From Cynocephalus volans (Eukaryota > Chordata > Mammalia > Dermoptera > Cynocephalidae): a DNA stretch of 64,000 nt. The number at the start of each line of letters is the position of its first letter. Positions within the stretch are counted from its first letter, which is position 1. Where the stretch lies: the NCBI RefSeq assembly GCF_027409185.1, contig NC_084463.1, forward strand, positions 48,354,907 through 48,418,906, read 5' to 3'. The notes beneath the pieces are model-generated. The model saw only the letters and a list, made by a program, of their open reading frames with translations, had not been told where the DNA came from and did not search any database. A program made the translations under genes and the position numbers. Below, in pieces: positions 47,041 to 59,602 of the stretch.

Positions 47041-47717
47041 CATGCTTCACAAAATGGCATGCCTGTTATCTGCTGTGCAAACTTTTTACCCTGCTGTCTG
47101 GTGATTTCTTTGTCCATTTCACAGTCCAACTTATTTCCAAGTAAGAGAAGTTCTGCATTTTCTGAAGCATATTTATCAATCATGTTCATCCATTTTGGCA
47201 AATCATCAAATGTTTCCTTTGTGATATCACGTACTAATATGATCCTCTTGGCACTGCTGTAATAAGCTGAGGTAGTGCTGTTGAATCTCTCCTGACCCTC
47301 TGTGTCCCAGATCTGTAATCTAATTTTCTTTCCTCTCAGCTCTACAGTTTTGATTTTAAAGTCAACACCCACGGTGGACTTGCAGGCTTCGCGGAAGGCC
47401 TCGCAGAAGGTATCATCGCTGAAGCGCTCCATCAGGCTGGTCTTGCCCATGCCGCGGGAGCCCATGATGATGATCTGCAGCTTGAAGTCAGCCTGCCTGG
47501 GGGCCTGCTTCCTCGGGCAGGCCTGGCCACCCAACAGCGCCGTGAAGCTCGCGCCCAGGCCACCGCCTCCCCTGGTCCCCTCCCTTGAGCGCCCCGGCGT
47601 CCCACGGGCTCCAAGCTGCAGCTGTGCCACCTGCTGCCTCCCCGCGCCCTCATCACTGCCACCACTGCTGGGAGAGGAGGAAGGTAAGCAACTGCTCTGC
47701 AGCAGCTGCAGCAGCAT
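47041..47717 (-). pseudogene. RAB12-like retrocopy: RAB12 processed retrocopy, 3' truncated and mutated
   Basis: RAB12 is a Rab GTPase of endosome/lysosome trafficking. The copy is intronless. The open frame extends 5' of the real start through former 5' UTR; the native ATG is not preserved. Residues (of the 233-codon frame): ADFKLQ at 76-81, P-loop GSRGMGKT at 86-93, switch-I KSTVGVDF at 113-120, DTEGQE at 138-143 (parent DTAGQE), NKLD at 195-198. There is a 12-nt insertion (FREA) before ACKST and loss of one Lys in ITKKETF. Homology stops after FCEA at about 47043, before the SAK motif, and the last 60 or so residues with the prenylated Cys tail are absent. No poly-A tail or duplication was seen on that side. 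With G3 mutated and no G5 or lipid tail, it is not a functional Rab. Confidence 0.92.
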
Positions 47718-47749
47718 CCCGGATGAGGAGGGCCAAGAAGCTCAGGCCT

Positions 47750-50190
47750 TAATTCATCTTTAAAGGCTTAGTAGGCTTCTGCAGTAAAGCCATCTGGTCC
47801 TAGGCCTTTCTTTCTAGAGACTGCTGCTTACTGCTTCAGTTTTGTTGCTTGTTATTGGGCTGTTTCGGTTTTCTGCATCATCTTGGTTCAGTCTTTGGTA
47901 GTTTGTGTGTGTCCAGAAATTTATCCTTTTTCTCTAGGTTTTCAGTTTTGTTGGTGTATGGCTGTTATAGTCTCTAATGATTCTTTGTGTTTCTTTGGTA
48001 TCAGTTGTAATTTTTCCTTTTTCCTTTCTAATTTTTGAGTCTTCTTTTTTTTTGATTAGCCGATCTAGTAGTTTGTTTTATGTTTTCAAAAATCCAACGT
48101 TTTGTTTCATTGATCTTTCATATTGTTTTTTGGGCTTCTGTTTAATTTAGTTCTGCTCTTATCTTAATTATTTCTTTTCATCAACTACCTGGGGATTGGA
48201 TTGTTCTTGTTTTTCTAGTTCTTTGAGATGTAGTGTTAAGTTTATCACAATAAACAACCTGTCTCTTAACAGGATCCCACAGGTTTTGGTATGATGTGTC
48301 TTTATTTCCATTGGTTTCAAGAAATTTTTTGATTTTCTGTTTAATTTCTCCTTATACCGTACGTTTCCATGTACGCTTTCCAGAGTTTCACTTATTGATT
48401 TCTCATTTCAATCTGTTGTGGTCTGAGTAGTTACTTCCGATAATTTCAGTTTTTGAAAGTCTGTGGAGACTGGATTCGCGATGGGGTCTATCCTGAAGGA
48501 TGTTCACATGTGCTGAGAAGAATGTATATTCTGTGCTTGTTGGATGAAGTGTTCTGTAGATATCTGCCAATCCAACTGGTCTACAGTGTGTTTTAAATCT
48601 TGCGTTGCTCCACTGCTTTTTTTGCCTAGATCTGTTCAGTGCTGAGAGAGGGTTGTTCAAGGCCTCCGCCATTATCGTGTTTGGGTTTATCTCTTTCATT
48701 AGGTCTAATGTGGGTACTCTGATATTGGGTGCATATATTTGTGATTTGTATGTCTTCTTGCTGGATACATCCCTATAATTAGATACTAGCTTTCTTTGTT
48801 TCTTTGATGGCTTTTGGTTTAAATACTGTTTTATCCCATATAAGAGAAGATATTCTTGCTCGTTTTTGGCTTGCATTTGCATAGCACAACTTTTTCCATC
48901 CTTCCACTCTTAGTCTGTGTGTGTCTTTACAGGTGTGGTGAGTCTTTTCAAGTATAAGTTGGATCTAGCTTTTTAATCCAGTCAGCCAGCCAGTCTGTGT
49001 TTTTTGAGTGGAGAATTTAATACATTTGCATTGAGAGCTATTGAAAGGTATTGAGTTAGTCCTGGCATGTAATTGAGTTTTGTTTGAACGTTTTAGATAT
49101 CATTTGTTCCTTCCCTTTTTATTATTTGTCTTCTGTGTGTGTGGGGTTTTTGAGGTGGTTAAATAAAGTTTCCCTTTTTCATTTGCATTTTTGTTCTACC
49201 ACTGGATTTTGTTCTTTCTTGTGTACTCATGGTAGTGATTATTGTTTTTTGAATTATAGATGAAGTAATCCCTTGAGGATTTCTGCAGGGCTGGTTGTGT
49301 GGTGGTGAACTCTTTCAGTTTTTGCTTGGGAAATATAGTAGTTCTTCCTCGTTTCTGAAGGATCGCCTTCCTGGGTATAAGTGTTCTTGGTGGCAGTTTT
49401 TTTTCTTTTAGTATTTTTAATATATCATCCCATTCTCTTCTGACCTTTAGGGTTTCTTATGAGAAGCCTGCTGTTAGTCTGATGGAGGCTCCCTTATAGG
49501 TGACTTGATGCTCTTCTCTTGCTGCTTTTAAGATTCTCTCTCTGTTTTTGAGCTTTGCCAATTTGACTGTAATGTGTCTCGAGGACCTTTTTAGATTGAA
49601 TCTGTTTTGGGATCTTTGAGCCTCCTGGATGTGAAGGGTCCATTTCTCTCCCTATACCTGGGGAGTTTTCCACTACTCTTTCATCGAATATGTTTTTAAT
49701 TCCTTTTATTTTTTTCCCTTTCCTTCTGGAACATCCATGATTCAGATGTTTGTGCACTTTGGGTTGTCTGCTAGCTCTTCGATTTTCTTCATTTTTAAAA
49801 TTCTTTTCTTTTTTTGCCCACCAGGGTTATTTTGAGAAGACCATGTTGAAGATCAGAAATGCTTCTTTCTGTTTGTTCTAGCCTGCCATTTAAATTTGCA
49901 ATTATGTTTTTTCTTTTATCAAATGAACCCTTCAGCTCCATGAACTCAGCTAAACTCTTTTTTAGAATGTTAATCTCTTTGTTTGTTTTCTCCTTCAGAC
50001 CCTGGATACTTTTTCTCATTTTGTTGTGCTGAGTCTTCTTGTGTATCATTGAGATAAGACTTGCTCAGAATTCCTTTCCAGTCATTTCAGGGGTTTCCTG
50101 TTCTATAGGATCTGGCATTTGAGAATTACTTATTCCTTTTTAGTGTCTTCTTTTCTTTCCTTTTTTTCTTAAAACATACTTTTAGTCTCT
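47750..50190 (-). mobile_element. 5' half of an old LINE-1 (ORF1, endonuclease, start of RT)
   Basis: Reading the minus strand from right to left: ORF1-like coiled-coil and core fragments (49494-50049, for example NKEINILKKSLAEFMELKGS), then ORF2 endonuclease sequence (48403-48882, with DIYRTLHPTSTEYTFFS), then early RT sequence ending near 47760 beside the RAB12 copy. The 3' half of the element is missing, which is the reverse of ordinary 5' truncation. Confidence 0.8.
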
Positions 50191-51145
50191 CACCTTGATT
50201 TCTGCTCATCTGATAGATCACTTGCTTCTTTTATTACTCTGGAGTCTGGAGTGGACTTTGAGGAGAAAGACTTCCTCTTCCTTTTCCAGGCGGCTCTGGT
50301 GACTCTTCTCTGTGTCAGTGCAGTTGGATATGTGGTGGGCTCCCCTGCATGGTGGTCATGGCTGCTCTGTGGTGGCAAGCTGTCCTTGTGGAGGCACAAT
50401 CTGTGGTGCCTGCAGTTGTGGTGCACGTCCATGGAAGTGGTTTGTGTCTTCTCTGTCCCTGTGGCAAAGCTCCTCCTGCTGTCTGCATGGGCAGGAGTGG
50501 GGTTGGTTGCACGTGGGCATTTCCCTGTTTTTGGCCTCCCTGTCATGGCACCTGTGCTTTTCCTGCCTCCTACATGGGTGGAGGTGGAGTTCCTCCCTTC
50601 CTCTTGAGAGTGGTGGTTATTTATTTGTTTTACAGATTTCAGTATGCACATCTAGAACCCTGATTTGGAGGCCTTATCTAGCTAGGGGTCCCAGGATCTT
50701 CTTTCAGACATACGACATTCACTCAGTTAATATTCACAGGTGCTGTTCTACTGTCTTTGCCTGCACATCTGCAGGGACCCTCAATGATTCATCTATCACC
50801 CATGGAAAGAGTGAATCATTTACCAGCTGCTGGAGTGTCCTGCATCATCTGTGCAGATCTGCGAATACCTGTAGGTCAGAGATGCTGTGTGTAGCCACCT
50901 GGGCCTCCCATAGCAGAGGAGGATATGAAGGTGTGGTAAAAGAGTTAAGAATATTTTTAAATTTTACTTACACAAAAGTTTTCTGATTTATCATGTTTGG
51001 TGCCTCTATAATTACCATTTGTATGTATGTGCATGCATAATATGTAAAAGTTGTTTGATTAGTTCTGTTGCTGATTTCTTAACTTATTTCTATTATTCTT
51101 CTCAGTTTTGAAATCTGCTCTGAACATTCATTTAAGGTCACCTTG
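50191..51145. other. GC-rich block, possible LINE-1 5' UTR, then AT-rich sequence
   Basis: About 50220-50640 sits directly upstream of ORF1 of the minus-strand LINE-1 and is GC-rich with long overlapping frames, as expected for an L1 5' UTR. From about 50960 nothing is recognised. Confidence 0.45.
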
Positions 51146-51149
51146 CATA

Positions 51150-51235
51150 TGGGCCTGAGATAATTCTAGGACATATTAACTGGGCTTAAACCCTGGCTCT
51201 ACCATTTACTGGAAATTTGACAAAATATTCTCATA
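51150..51235 (+). mobile_element. MIR fragment
   Basis: 'cttaaaccctggctctacca' followed by 'tttactggaaatttgacaaa'. Confidence 0.5.
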
Positions 51236-51448
51236 AAAAAGCAAGATTTATGTATTTGCTGTCACAGGTTATTTATGTGGTTTTATGCATTAATATATTT
51301 TTTAAAGCTGCTAGAATGACATCCTGTGTATAGTGTTCAAAAAGAAGTGGTGTTGCTATTCTTAATAGTATATGAAAGCCTGTATGTCACATGCAATCCA
51401 TTCAGTTCAAAGTCATCCAGGAATCCTTTCCTCGGTATTCTACCTCTG

Positions 51449-51607
51449 TGCTACTTAAAAGTGTGGCATTTGGACCAATGGCATTGGCATCACTTGAACT
51501 TGTTAGAAATGCTGACACTCAGGACCAACCCAAGACATCTTTAGATCAGAATTTGCATTTAATAAGATTTCCAGTTCATTGTTGCACACATTAAATTTTG
51601 AGAAGTA
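51449..51607 (+). mobile_element. MER20-like hAT-Charlie fragment
   Basis: 'ggcattggcatcacttgaac', 'ttgttagaaatgctgacact', 'cagaatttgcatttaataag', 'ttaaattttgagaagta' follow the order of this element class. Confidence 0.6.
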
Positions 51608-51881
51608 TGCTTCTTACTCACCATGACTGTTTTTCTTCTAAGAAATAGACATGACTTATCCTAAGTGATATAAATATGGAACTCCAAAATGTATATTCCT
51701 ATACTGATGCTTTAATTTTATACTTTATATCTCAAAAGAATAGTGTCTACACTGGTTATGTAAACCTTATGTCATTCTTTTTTCACAGAGTTAGGAAATA
51801 CATTAGAGAATATTACGATGTTGACAAGTATCTTATTGGATAATTCAGGTCACTTATATGAGTCAGGACATGTTTTCCTAA

Positions 51882-52256
<375 letters not shown>

Positions 52257-52596
52257 TGATGTTTCATCTTGACGTTAGTCTTCCCTTTCTTGAGGTGATC
52301 TTTATCCTTCACTCTAATTTAGTAACAATTCTAGAAATTCAGTGGCATAAAATATTGTCGCCCACACCTTAAAATACATTTCCCCCTTTTGTATTTGATT
52401 CAGTAGTAATTGGAAGTGGAGGTCAAGATCCACAAATTTGTAATGCTTCCAAAATATTCTAATAGGTGTGCCAGGAAAGTATTTTGGGATATCGTTTTGT
52501 ACAGTTTTCCAGAGTGTTCTGTGTTCTCCACTGAGCACAGAATTAGATGGATTAAAAAAATTTCATCAAGTCATGTGACTTTTTCTGATAAAACAG

Positions 52597-52692
52597 GCCT
52601 TCCTGTCTTTAAGCCGGACCTGGCCATCTTTTTGGAACAGAGGAAAGAATACAGGAACATGCAGAGAGAAGTGACCGTTGCCAAACACCCAG
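52597..52692 (+). CDS. KRAB-B box exon
   Basis: Exactly 96 nt, the canonical KRAB-B length. The acceptor is GATAAAACAG and the donor CCAG/GTAGGT. In frame with the KRAB-A exon 501 nt upstream, it encodes GLPVFKPDLAIFLEQRKEY then RNMQREVTVAKHPG, matching the pattern 'KPDL...LEQ.KE...M.RE..AK.PG'. No stop. The next exon should carry a linker and C2H2 fingers, but no C2H2 pattern (CxxC...HxxxH or HTGEKP linker) was found between here and 64000. The gene may extend beyond the window, have lost its fingers, or be KRAB-only. Confidence 0.88.
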
Positions 52693-53628
52693 GTAGGTGA
52701 GCGTACGTGAGCAGATGACACAGGTCAGGACAAGTCCAAAGGTCAAAGAAGAAACCAGACCTTAAAGTGGGAATTGGGAAGATTTGCTCCAGTGAAAATA
52801 ATCTTGGGGGAGCCTAGGTTTATTTCTCTTGTTCTCACAGAGGTACATCTTCTATTTAGTGCTCTTAAGTTTTCTGATCATTTTTCTTCCCCTTCAGTTA
52901 TCTTTTTTTCAAATTAATAGTGAGAGCTAAAGCTTTCTTTAGGGTCTCACGATCTGACTGCTCTTCCATTGATAATGGAGACCTGGGTTAATCTGGGCAA
53001 TTGTCTGGGGGACCTCTATGTTAAGTCATTTTAAGTTTTGTTTGTTTGTTTCATGTGAGAAGTGTGTGACAGGTGTGGTGAAACATACTGGGATTTAGTT
53101 CAAAAATCCTAGAAACAGTGTAGACAGATGTCACATTTCCAATCCCATGAAGTTTTCAAAGGCAACTATACAGAAATTCAGACTCAGTAATTTAATCTGA
53201 GCACAAAGCATCTCCCTAAATAGAGGAAAATCTAACTCTGTATTTCACCTCTAAATTTTCTTCTTTTTCTAGCCTAAAATAAGAGAGGAATTTAAACAAA
53301 TTCTGCAACTGTGAAGTAGTGTAGTGCATTTCTTACTGTAGAGAATTCTCCAGCATGACCAGTAGCCTTTAGGTGCCCTTTGGGAGGATGAGGGAGCACA
53401 GCAGAGGGTCCACCAGTGGGGATGGTGCCTGTGGCCCAGAGCCTGCTTTGCCTGGCCTGTGTCTTCAGCTGCTCTCTTCTTCTTGGAGGTCTGTCTTTTC
53501 TTCCCTTTCACCCCATCTACACACCTGGGGCACAGTGTCATCTGTCATGATGGATGGGTTGTTGACAGCAGTGACTGGGACACCTTGTCCCTTGTCCTTC
53601 TTGGCTCTGAGCCTGGCTCTTATTAAAG
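52693..53628. other. Unassigned, presumed intron
   Basis: No exon recognised. A frame at 53373-53756 lacks domains. Confidence 0.4.
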
Positions 53629-54560
53629 AAAAAAAATTAGTCATGACAGGTGTTAAAGACAGTAAAGCAGACTTAATTCAGAAGACTACTACAATGGGGT
53701 TTTATAGTAGGGGAGAGAGATTGGGCTCAACTCCACATATAACAAGGGCAGGTTGAGATTTATCAGTGAATGGACAATTACTAAGAGAAAACATCAAGGC
53801 TAGGAGGATTTTTGCTGAAGGCAGGCTAGAGTGATAAAACATCCAGAGTTGGGGATGAAAAATTTAAACAAATATTAGGGTGGGGGATTGTTGCTAAATA
53901 GACCAAGCAGGATTCATGCTAAAATTGAACTAAACAGGCCAAAGACAGAGCCTAAGGTCGAGGACTATTCCGAAAGATGACTCAAAAGAGCCTGACACAA
54001 GTTCAGTCAAAGGAAAAGAGGCATTATCAGTTCCCTCTCTTATTCAAGGAAAGAGGTACTTTTCCTTTGAACAATATACATTCATTTCTTGTTTGGTGGG
54101 GGATATTTGCTGGATGGTACGAACAGTCAGGCATTTAATGAGAATAATTTCTATGAAAATAAAAAGAAAAACAAAGACAAACACAGTTCCTGAGTCCAGA
54201 GGGCAGCCAGTTGAGAATATTTTAAATGTTGAGCTTGAAGCATCTTTAGATGGCAGAGTGAGGACCGTGGCAGCAAGCCAGTGAATTCTTGGTTTGCAGT
54301 TTGAATAACTTCGTGATGGCATTGAGTGTTCCGATGAACTTTCTGAGTGTCCCATATAGAAGAAGGCATGAAGGTTGTTCATACATGATCTGTTGTGGTG
54401 ATTTCTTTGAAGTTTTTATCAAGTCATCCAGGTTCAGCTTTCAGAGCTTCAGGAAAAGGGCAGTTTCAGTTCTCAGGGGCTCAAGTCAGGAGGGTGGGAG
54501 AAAAATTGGAAATGTTAGTGTGGAGAGCAGCAGCCAGAAATTGAAGGAAGCTAGATGAAT
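53629..54560. mobile_element. Endogenous-retrovirus-like repeat, copy 1
   Basis: Shares an ordered set of phrases with 58270-58740 ('aaagcagacttaattcagaa' versus 'aaggcagactttactcaagg', then 'aaacatcaaggctaggagga' versus 'aaacatcaagggtaaaggga'). A minus-strand frame at 54044-54382 has a long hydrophobic segment, possibly decayed retroviral sequence. Family not identified. Confidence 0.45.
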
Positions 54561-55074
54561 TGAGAGCCTACTAGGGAGTGCTATAGTTTTCCACTGAAAC
54601 ATAAAATCTCTCTTACACTCACCCCATTTTTGATCAAATCTAACCTAAGCAAGGTTATTCTCATTTACAAAATAAGTTTGGACTCATTAGATTTGGCTAA
54701 TTATTTACATAATGGCAGTAAGCACGGTAATTGACCACACAGGCCTTTTTTCCCTACCTAATCCCTCCATAGCTTGGAAACTCTTGTTGAGTATTCTTAT
54801 TTATATTGCAATGTATTTGCATAAGTTCAGTAAGAATCTGTAACTTTTCATAAGGAATCTGGAACTTTTTTTTTTCTGGAACTTTTTATAAGGAATCTCA
54901 AATTAGACTTTTCAAAGTCTCTTAAGGCTAGGAAGCCAAGCCGAGAACTCACCATCAGATTTCACATGCAATACCTATGGATTGGGGTGAATTCATCTTT
55001 TCTCAGGGTTTCCAAGGCATCCTGAGGTTTCTGGGCCTGCCAGAAAGTGAACTTATTTACTCACCTATAATACT

Positions 55075-55600
55075 GGTGTAGTGGGGAACCCTGAGCATTT
55101 TCCAATTGTTAAACCTGCCCCCTTTCGCTGGAGAAACTGTTTTAGAAATTTTATGCTTGGCTGTCTTAATCACAAACTTTAGCTTCTGTAACCTAGCTTG
55201 CTTCCTGCACCCATGCAAATTAGGCTCCAGAACTGACCAATGAGCTATGCCTCATAGCCAACCAATCCAGACTAACAGACTTGCATCCCTCATTTGCATA
55301 CAAAGACCTAAATGAGAACTTGGGTGGGAAGTTTTTGGCCAAATAAGGTGGGCCTTTTCCCTCATTCTGGGAGACATGAACCTAATGCTCGTGCTCTCTT
55401 TGCTTGCAAGCAATGAAATGCTATAACATCAAAAAGAGCTGTAACACCAAAAAGAGTTGTAATACCAAAAAGAGCTGTCAACTATTAAAAGAGCTGTAAA
55501 ACCAACGTTGGTCTTGGATTCCTCTGTGCAAGCACCTCACAACACTGGGAATGCTGTAAACCAGGTACTGGGATGGTTTTACCAAGAGGGCTTTGCAAGC
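55075..55600 (+). mobile_element. LTR-like block with an 18-bp tandem repeat
   Basis: TG start ('tgtagtggggaaccctgagc'), CCAAT boxes near 55231 and 55261, an octamer ATTTGCAT near 55292, then four 18-19-bp copies of a 'caaaaagagctgtaacac' unit at about 55430-55500. This is the usual order of U3 and R signals in class I LTRs. Not assigned to a family. Confidence 0.5.
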
Positions 55601-56190
55601 ATTAGCTCTATTAAGTCAACTCTAGTTCTTTAAATTTGTCTGGTTATATCTGATTTTATACATCATTTTCAAATGCAAAATTCCAGTCAAAACATTGGTA
55701 ATATAACCAATGTTTCCAACTGTGTCCTCTGATAAGGAAGACAGATTATTATTGAACTTATGCAAATATATTGCCACGAAAATAAGAATACTCAATAAGA
55801 ATTTCCAACTTATGGAGGGGTTAGGTAGGGAGAAAAGATAAATGTTTCATTTTTGTTTGCAAATACTTTCAGGAAAACATCAAAGTAAGATAAAAAACTA
55901 TGTGCAATGACAAAAACAACAATAACAACAAAACACCTTGAAATGGCCATGATTAAGGATCTGGTGAAAGTTCATTACAGCACAATTGACAAGAAGATTT
56001 AGTTGTTTCTATGACATACAACAAAAATATGAGTAATAGCCCCAATTATGACTGAGAGCATTATACCAAGACATATGGACAGAAAAGGTAGTTGTACATT
56101 TTGATGAACTTCACACAGTTTCTGAAATACTTACCTTAATGATATTTATCCGTACAAATATAACCTAGGCAAGTTTAAGTATCTCTTTGT
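55601..56190. other. AT-rich unassigned sequence
   Basis: No gene or clear repeat recognised. Confidence 0.35.
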
Positions 56191-56192
56191 GA

Positions 56193-56600
56193 TGGTTAAT
56201 TTTATGTGTCAACTGGACTTGGCCAAAGGGTGCCCAGATTAAATATTATTCCTGGATGTGTCTGTGAGGGTGTTTCCACATGTGATTAGCATGTGAATTG
56301 GTGGAGTCAGTAAAGTAGATTGACCTCCCTATTGTGGATGGTCATCCTCCAGTCCACCGAGGTATGTATCTCGGCTTCATTGATCCCCAAATGCCCTCTC
56401 TCTCCACGTGTGGTGGTGCTTGGGTGGAGACCAAATCTGTATTATGTTACAGATCCCTGTCCAGCTATACACAACATGGCTCAGTCCTGTCACCCTCACT
56501 GGCTTCAATCCAGTGAGACCCATGACCAGGTACCAACTCAGAGCCTCATGGTCTCAACACAGGCCTCACTGGGCCTTATTGTGGGGAAAATAGAATAATT
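56193..56600 (+). mobile_element. Common ancient interspersed repeat, family not named
   Basis: Begins 'tgatggttaattttatgtgt' and contains 'ggatgtgtctgtgagggtgt' and 'ggagtcagtaaagtagattg'. It is the forward orientation of the element at 19700-20110. Confidence 0.6.
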
Positions 56601-57605
56601 TAGTCAGGCTCCCTCAGCTCAGGTCTGGTTGGGGGCTGAGCAGCACATTTCTTGTAAACAAGTTGTGTGTGGATGGAGTTAGTGCACATGTGCACCAATG
56701 TATCTTTAGTTTTGTTGCTATTGCGTGTTCTTCGGTTTGTGAAGCAGAAGCTGGCCAGCAGAGCTCATGTCTAAAAATAGAGCATGTTCACTCTGCTGGC
56801 AGTTGCTCAGTTTTCCTTTGGACTTTGCTGGTAGCAGTTGAGTTTCTGAGTTTCTCTGTGGTCTGCTTGGCTTATCGTGTTGTGTGTGCTGAATAAAAAC
56901 TGTTCCTTCTTCAATCAAGGCTCCAAAGACCTTTCTGCTGGCTACCTAGCTCATAGGCTTGCATGTGAAGGGTTTGTGAATGGGCTCAAGGGGTCTGTGA
57001 GCCCCAGACCCAGCACTAGCTCTACATTTATGTTCCAGGCTTGTTTCCACATTAGCTGAGGCATACTTAACTGGCATGAAGCTTCTCCTATGCTTGACAT
57101 TTCATCACGATGTCCTGCTTTCTACTGATTCTCCTGCCTATTTTTTCTCTTGCTATTTACTTTTTTTAATGGAGGCATAAATTAAAGACAGCTAGTGTAT
57201 TCTGTTCTTGAACGTCATTTAAACAGCATCATCTGTCTTCATTTGCTCCACCTTGTGTCTGTGGGATTCATCTGTGTTACTGGTGTAGCAAGAGTGCATT
57301 TGTTTTCGTTTCATGTGATACGCCACAATTTATACATCCTTTCCACTGTTAATGGACATTTGGGTTGTTTCATCTTTTAGCTTTTTACAATAAACCTTCT
57401 AAGAACATTCTAGCACACACCATTTAGTAGATGTAAGTACTTATTTCCACAGGGTATATACCCATACCACTGAGGTTTTACAGCCTAAATCTTGAAGGCC
57501 CATCCTCCATGTCCAACCTCATTGATAAGTGTCTTAGGAACAAAGAAGAAAAAATCTTCCTGTGAGTACAGCATATGAGTTGCCACTGGGTCTTCATCCC
57601 TTATT
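56601..57605. other. Unassigned, with a LINE-1 scrap at its right end
   Basis: About 57190-57500 has antisense LINE-1 3' pattern ('ggacatttgggttgtttcat'). No gene elsewhere. Confidence 0.4.
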
Positions 57606-57621
57606 AAATTCTACACGTTCA

Positions 57622-57772
57622 GGGCCGAGCCCATGGCGTACTCGGGAGAGTGCGGCGCTGGGAGCGCAGCGACGCTCCCGCCGTGGGTTCGGATCCTATA
57701 TAGGACTGGCCGGTGGCCGGTGCACTCACTGACTGAGTGTTGGTCACGGAAAAGACAAAAAAAAAAAAAAAA
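57622..57772 (+). mobile_element. Long-form tRNA-derived SINE (CYN-like) with perfect duplications
   Basis: 'gggccgagcccatggcgtac', 'gggagcgcagcgacgctccc', 'ggttcggatcctatatagga', 'tgagtgttggtcacggaaaa', then an A tail. A 16-bp duplication AAATTCTACACGTTCA lies at 57606-57621 and 57773-57788. A young insertion. Confidence 0.95.
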
Positions 57773-57788
57773 AAATTCTACACGTTCA

Positions 57789-58269
57789 CTAGCCATTTGG
57801 GAAAAAATAAAGAGGTCACTACCACACACTAAACTTTGGGATAAATTCTAGATGGATAAATTTTGAAATTACTTTTATTGTAAAATAAAACATGGATATA
57901 AAAAACCAACATATAACAATGTATTTTTATGATGTGCCACTACCGTTATCCACTAATTAGGTAAAACAAAAAGAACTAAAACAGAACCTCAACAGCCACC
58001 CAGCAGCCCCTTCATGCTCCACCTCAGATACACCTGCCTCGGCCACCAAGGTGACCTCCGACCTGATTTTATAAAAGTTACAACCACATTTCTTTACAGT
58101 TTTATCACCCACATAAGCATTTCTGGACACTATGATTAAGTCTTGTCCTACACGGTTTCTGCAACTAAAAACATCTTTTACAACTCTTTTGATTTCCAGT
58201 TTCCCCCTCCATCTCTTTTTTTTACTCTCCCTTATAATTTAATGGTCCCAAGTCAATCGAGCTGTAGTT
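57789..58269. other. Unassigned sequence
   Basis: AT-rich; no gene recognised. Confidence 0.35.
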
Positions 58270-59260
58270 TCTTGTTTTGTTCAATGACCCTTAGTTGCCG
58301 TATGCTAAGGCAGACTTTACTCAAGGCCATCATAATAGGTATAAAGACCATGACAATGAGATTTTGCAGTAGAGGAGAGAGGTGTCCAAATACGGCATGA
58401 ACACGTGAGAATTTACAGCCAAGGAGCAGGGTAGGGGGTTAGTAGATGGAAAACTGCCAGGAGGAAACATCAAGGGTAAAGGGAATTCTTAGTAAACCAG
58501 CCTAATAGGATTCTTGCTGAGAACAGGCCAGGGTGGATTAGACATCACCTAGGGGACAATGGAGGATGAGGAACCCAAACAGATACTGAGGAGTTATCTA
58601 TCAGATATTGAGAGTGGCGAGTTCTTGCTCAACTGCACTAGCAGGGGTCTTTGCCAAAACTGGATCTTGCTAGGAAGTACACAGATGGGCCTAGAAAAAG
58701 TTTAAGGAACCTGAGAAAAGTTTGGCCGATAAAATAATTTTTTTCATTCTCATAGTCTTGATGTTGCTATTTTAGTATTCATGGTACTGTTTAGCCTGCT
58801 TCTGTCTTTAAAGTTTCCTGCAAGCTAGTTCAGAGGCTTGATCAAATCCAGGTTCAGTCCTTTGGCAGGAATCTGCCTGGGGGTGGTGTGTTCCTTGATC
58901 AGGATGTACATCCTGTCCAATTTGTCCTTTTGTGATATTAGCAGCTCTTGATGGTCAATGCCTAAATCCATTAAAGCTATTAATTTATTGGGGCTTACAA
59001 AGTGTGATATTCTAAATCAATCTTTTTTTTCTATTAGTTGGAATACTTTTATGAAGAGGCATTTCCCCTTCTCTACTATTTGTTTACACATTGGCATAAA
59101 TCACACAGGAAAAGCAGGTTTAATGCCTGACTTTCCCCTTTTATTTACTAGTTTTCAAGGTCATAAATTTGTCCCATATTATTCTCTAAAGGTAGCCAGT
59201 TACTTTTTTCCTTTCATTATGAACTCATTATTTTTAAGCATACATGATGGATTTTAATTT
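58270..59260. mobile_element. Endogenous-retrovirus-like repeat, copy 2 and flank
   Basis: About 58270-58740 is a diverged copy of the 53.6-kb element in the same orientation. The sequence to 59260 continues with repeat character and broken frames. Family not identified. Confidence 0.4.
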
Positions 59261-59580
59261 GTTACAGTGATTATTCTTATCAAAGGTCAAACTGTCTTAT
59301 CTTTGGCCAGTGGGAACCATTTAAGTTGATGCCTGAGTCCTTTAGTTAGGATCCTGCCAGTCCTGCCAGCTTCGTGACTGTCTGGTATGACACAATGTTC
59401 CAGGCTCATTTTCTACGTTTCTTGTACCAGACCTGGGATCAGCCATTTGTCCAAGTTTCCCTGGTTTCTTTTTACAGGGAAATGGTAATTCAAATTCATA
59501 ACCAGTTCTGGGGGCTAGGAATGCTCAATACTATTATGTTGGTTATTATTTCTAAGCCTTTTCAGTAGATAGAACTGGAA

Positions 59581-59602
59581 TGTGTGTGTGTGTGTGTGTG
59601 TA
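59581..59602. repeat. (TG)n microsatellite
   Basis: About ten TG units. Confidence 0.9.

Noticed and set aside
54044-54382. Minus-strand frame with a hydrophobic segment, possibly a retroviral envelope piece
   Set aside because: No recognisable envelope motif. The AT-rich hydrophobic run can arise by chance, so it is noted only as part of an ERV-like repeat.
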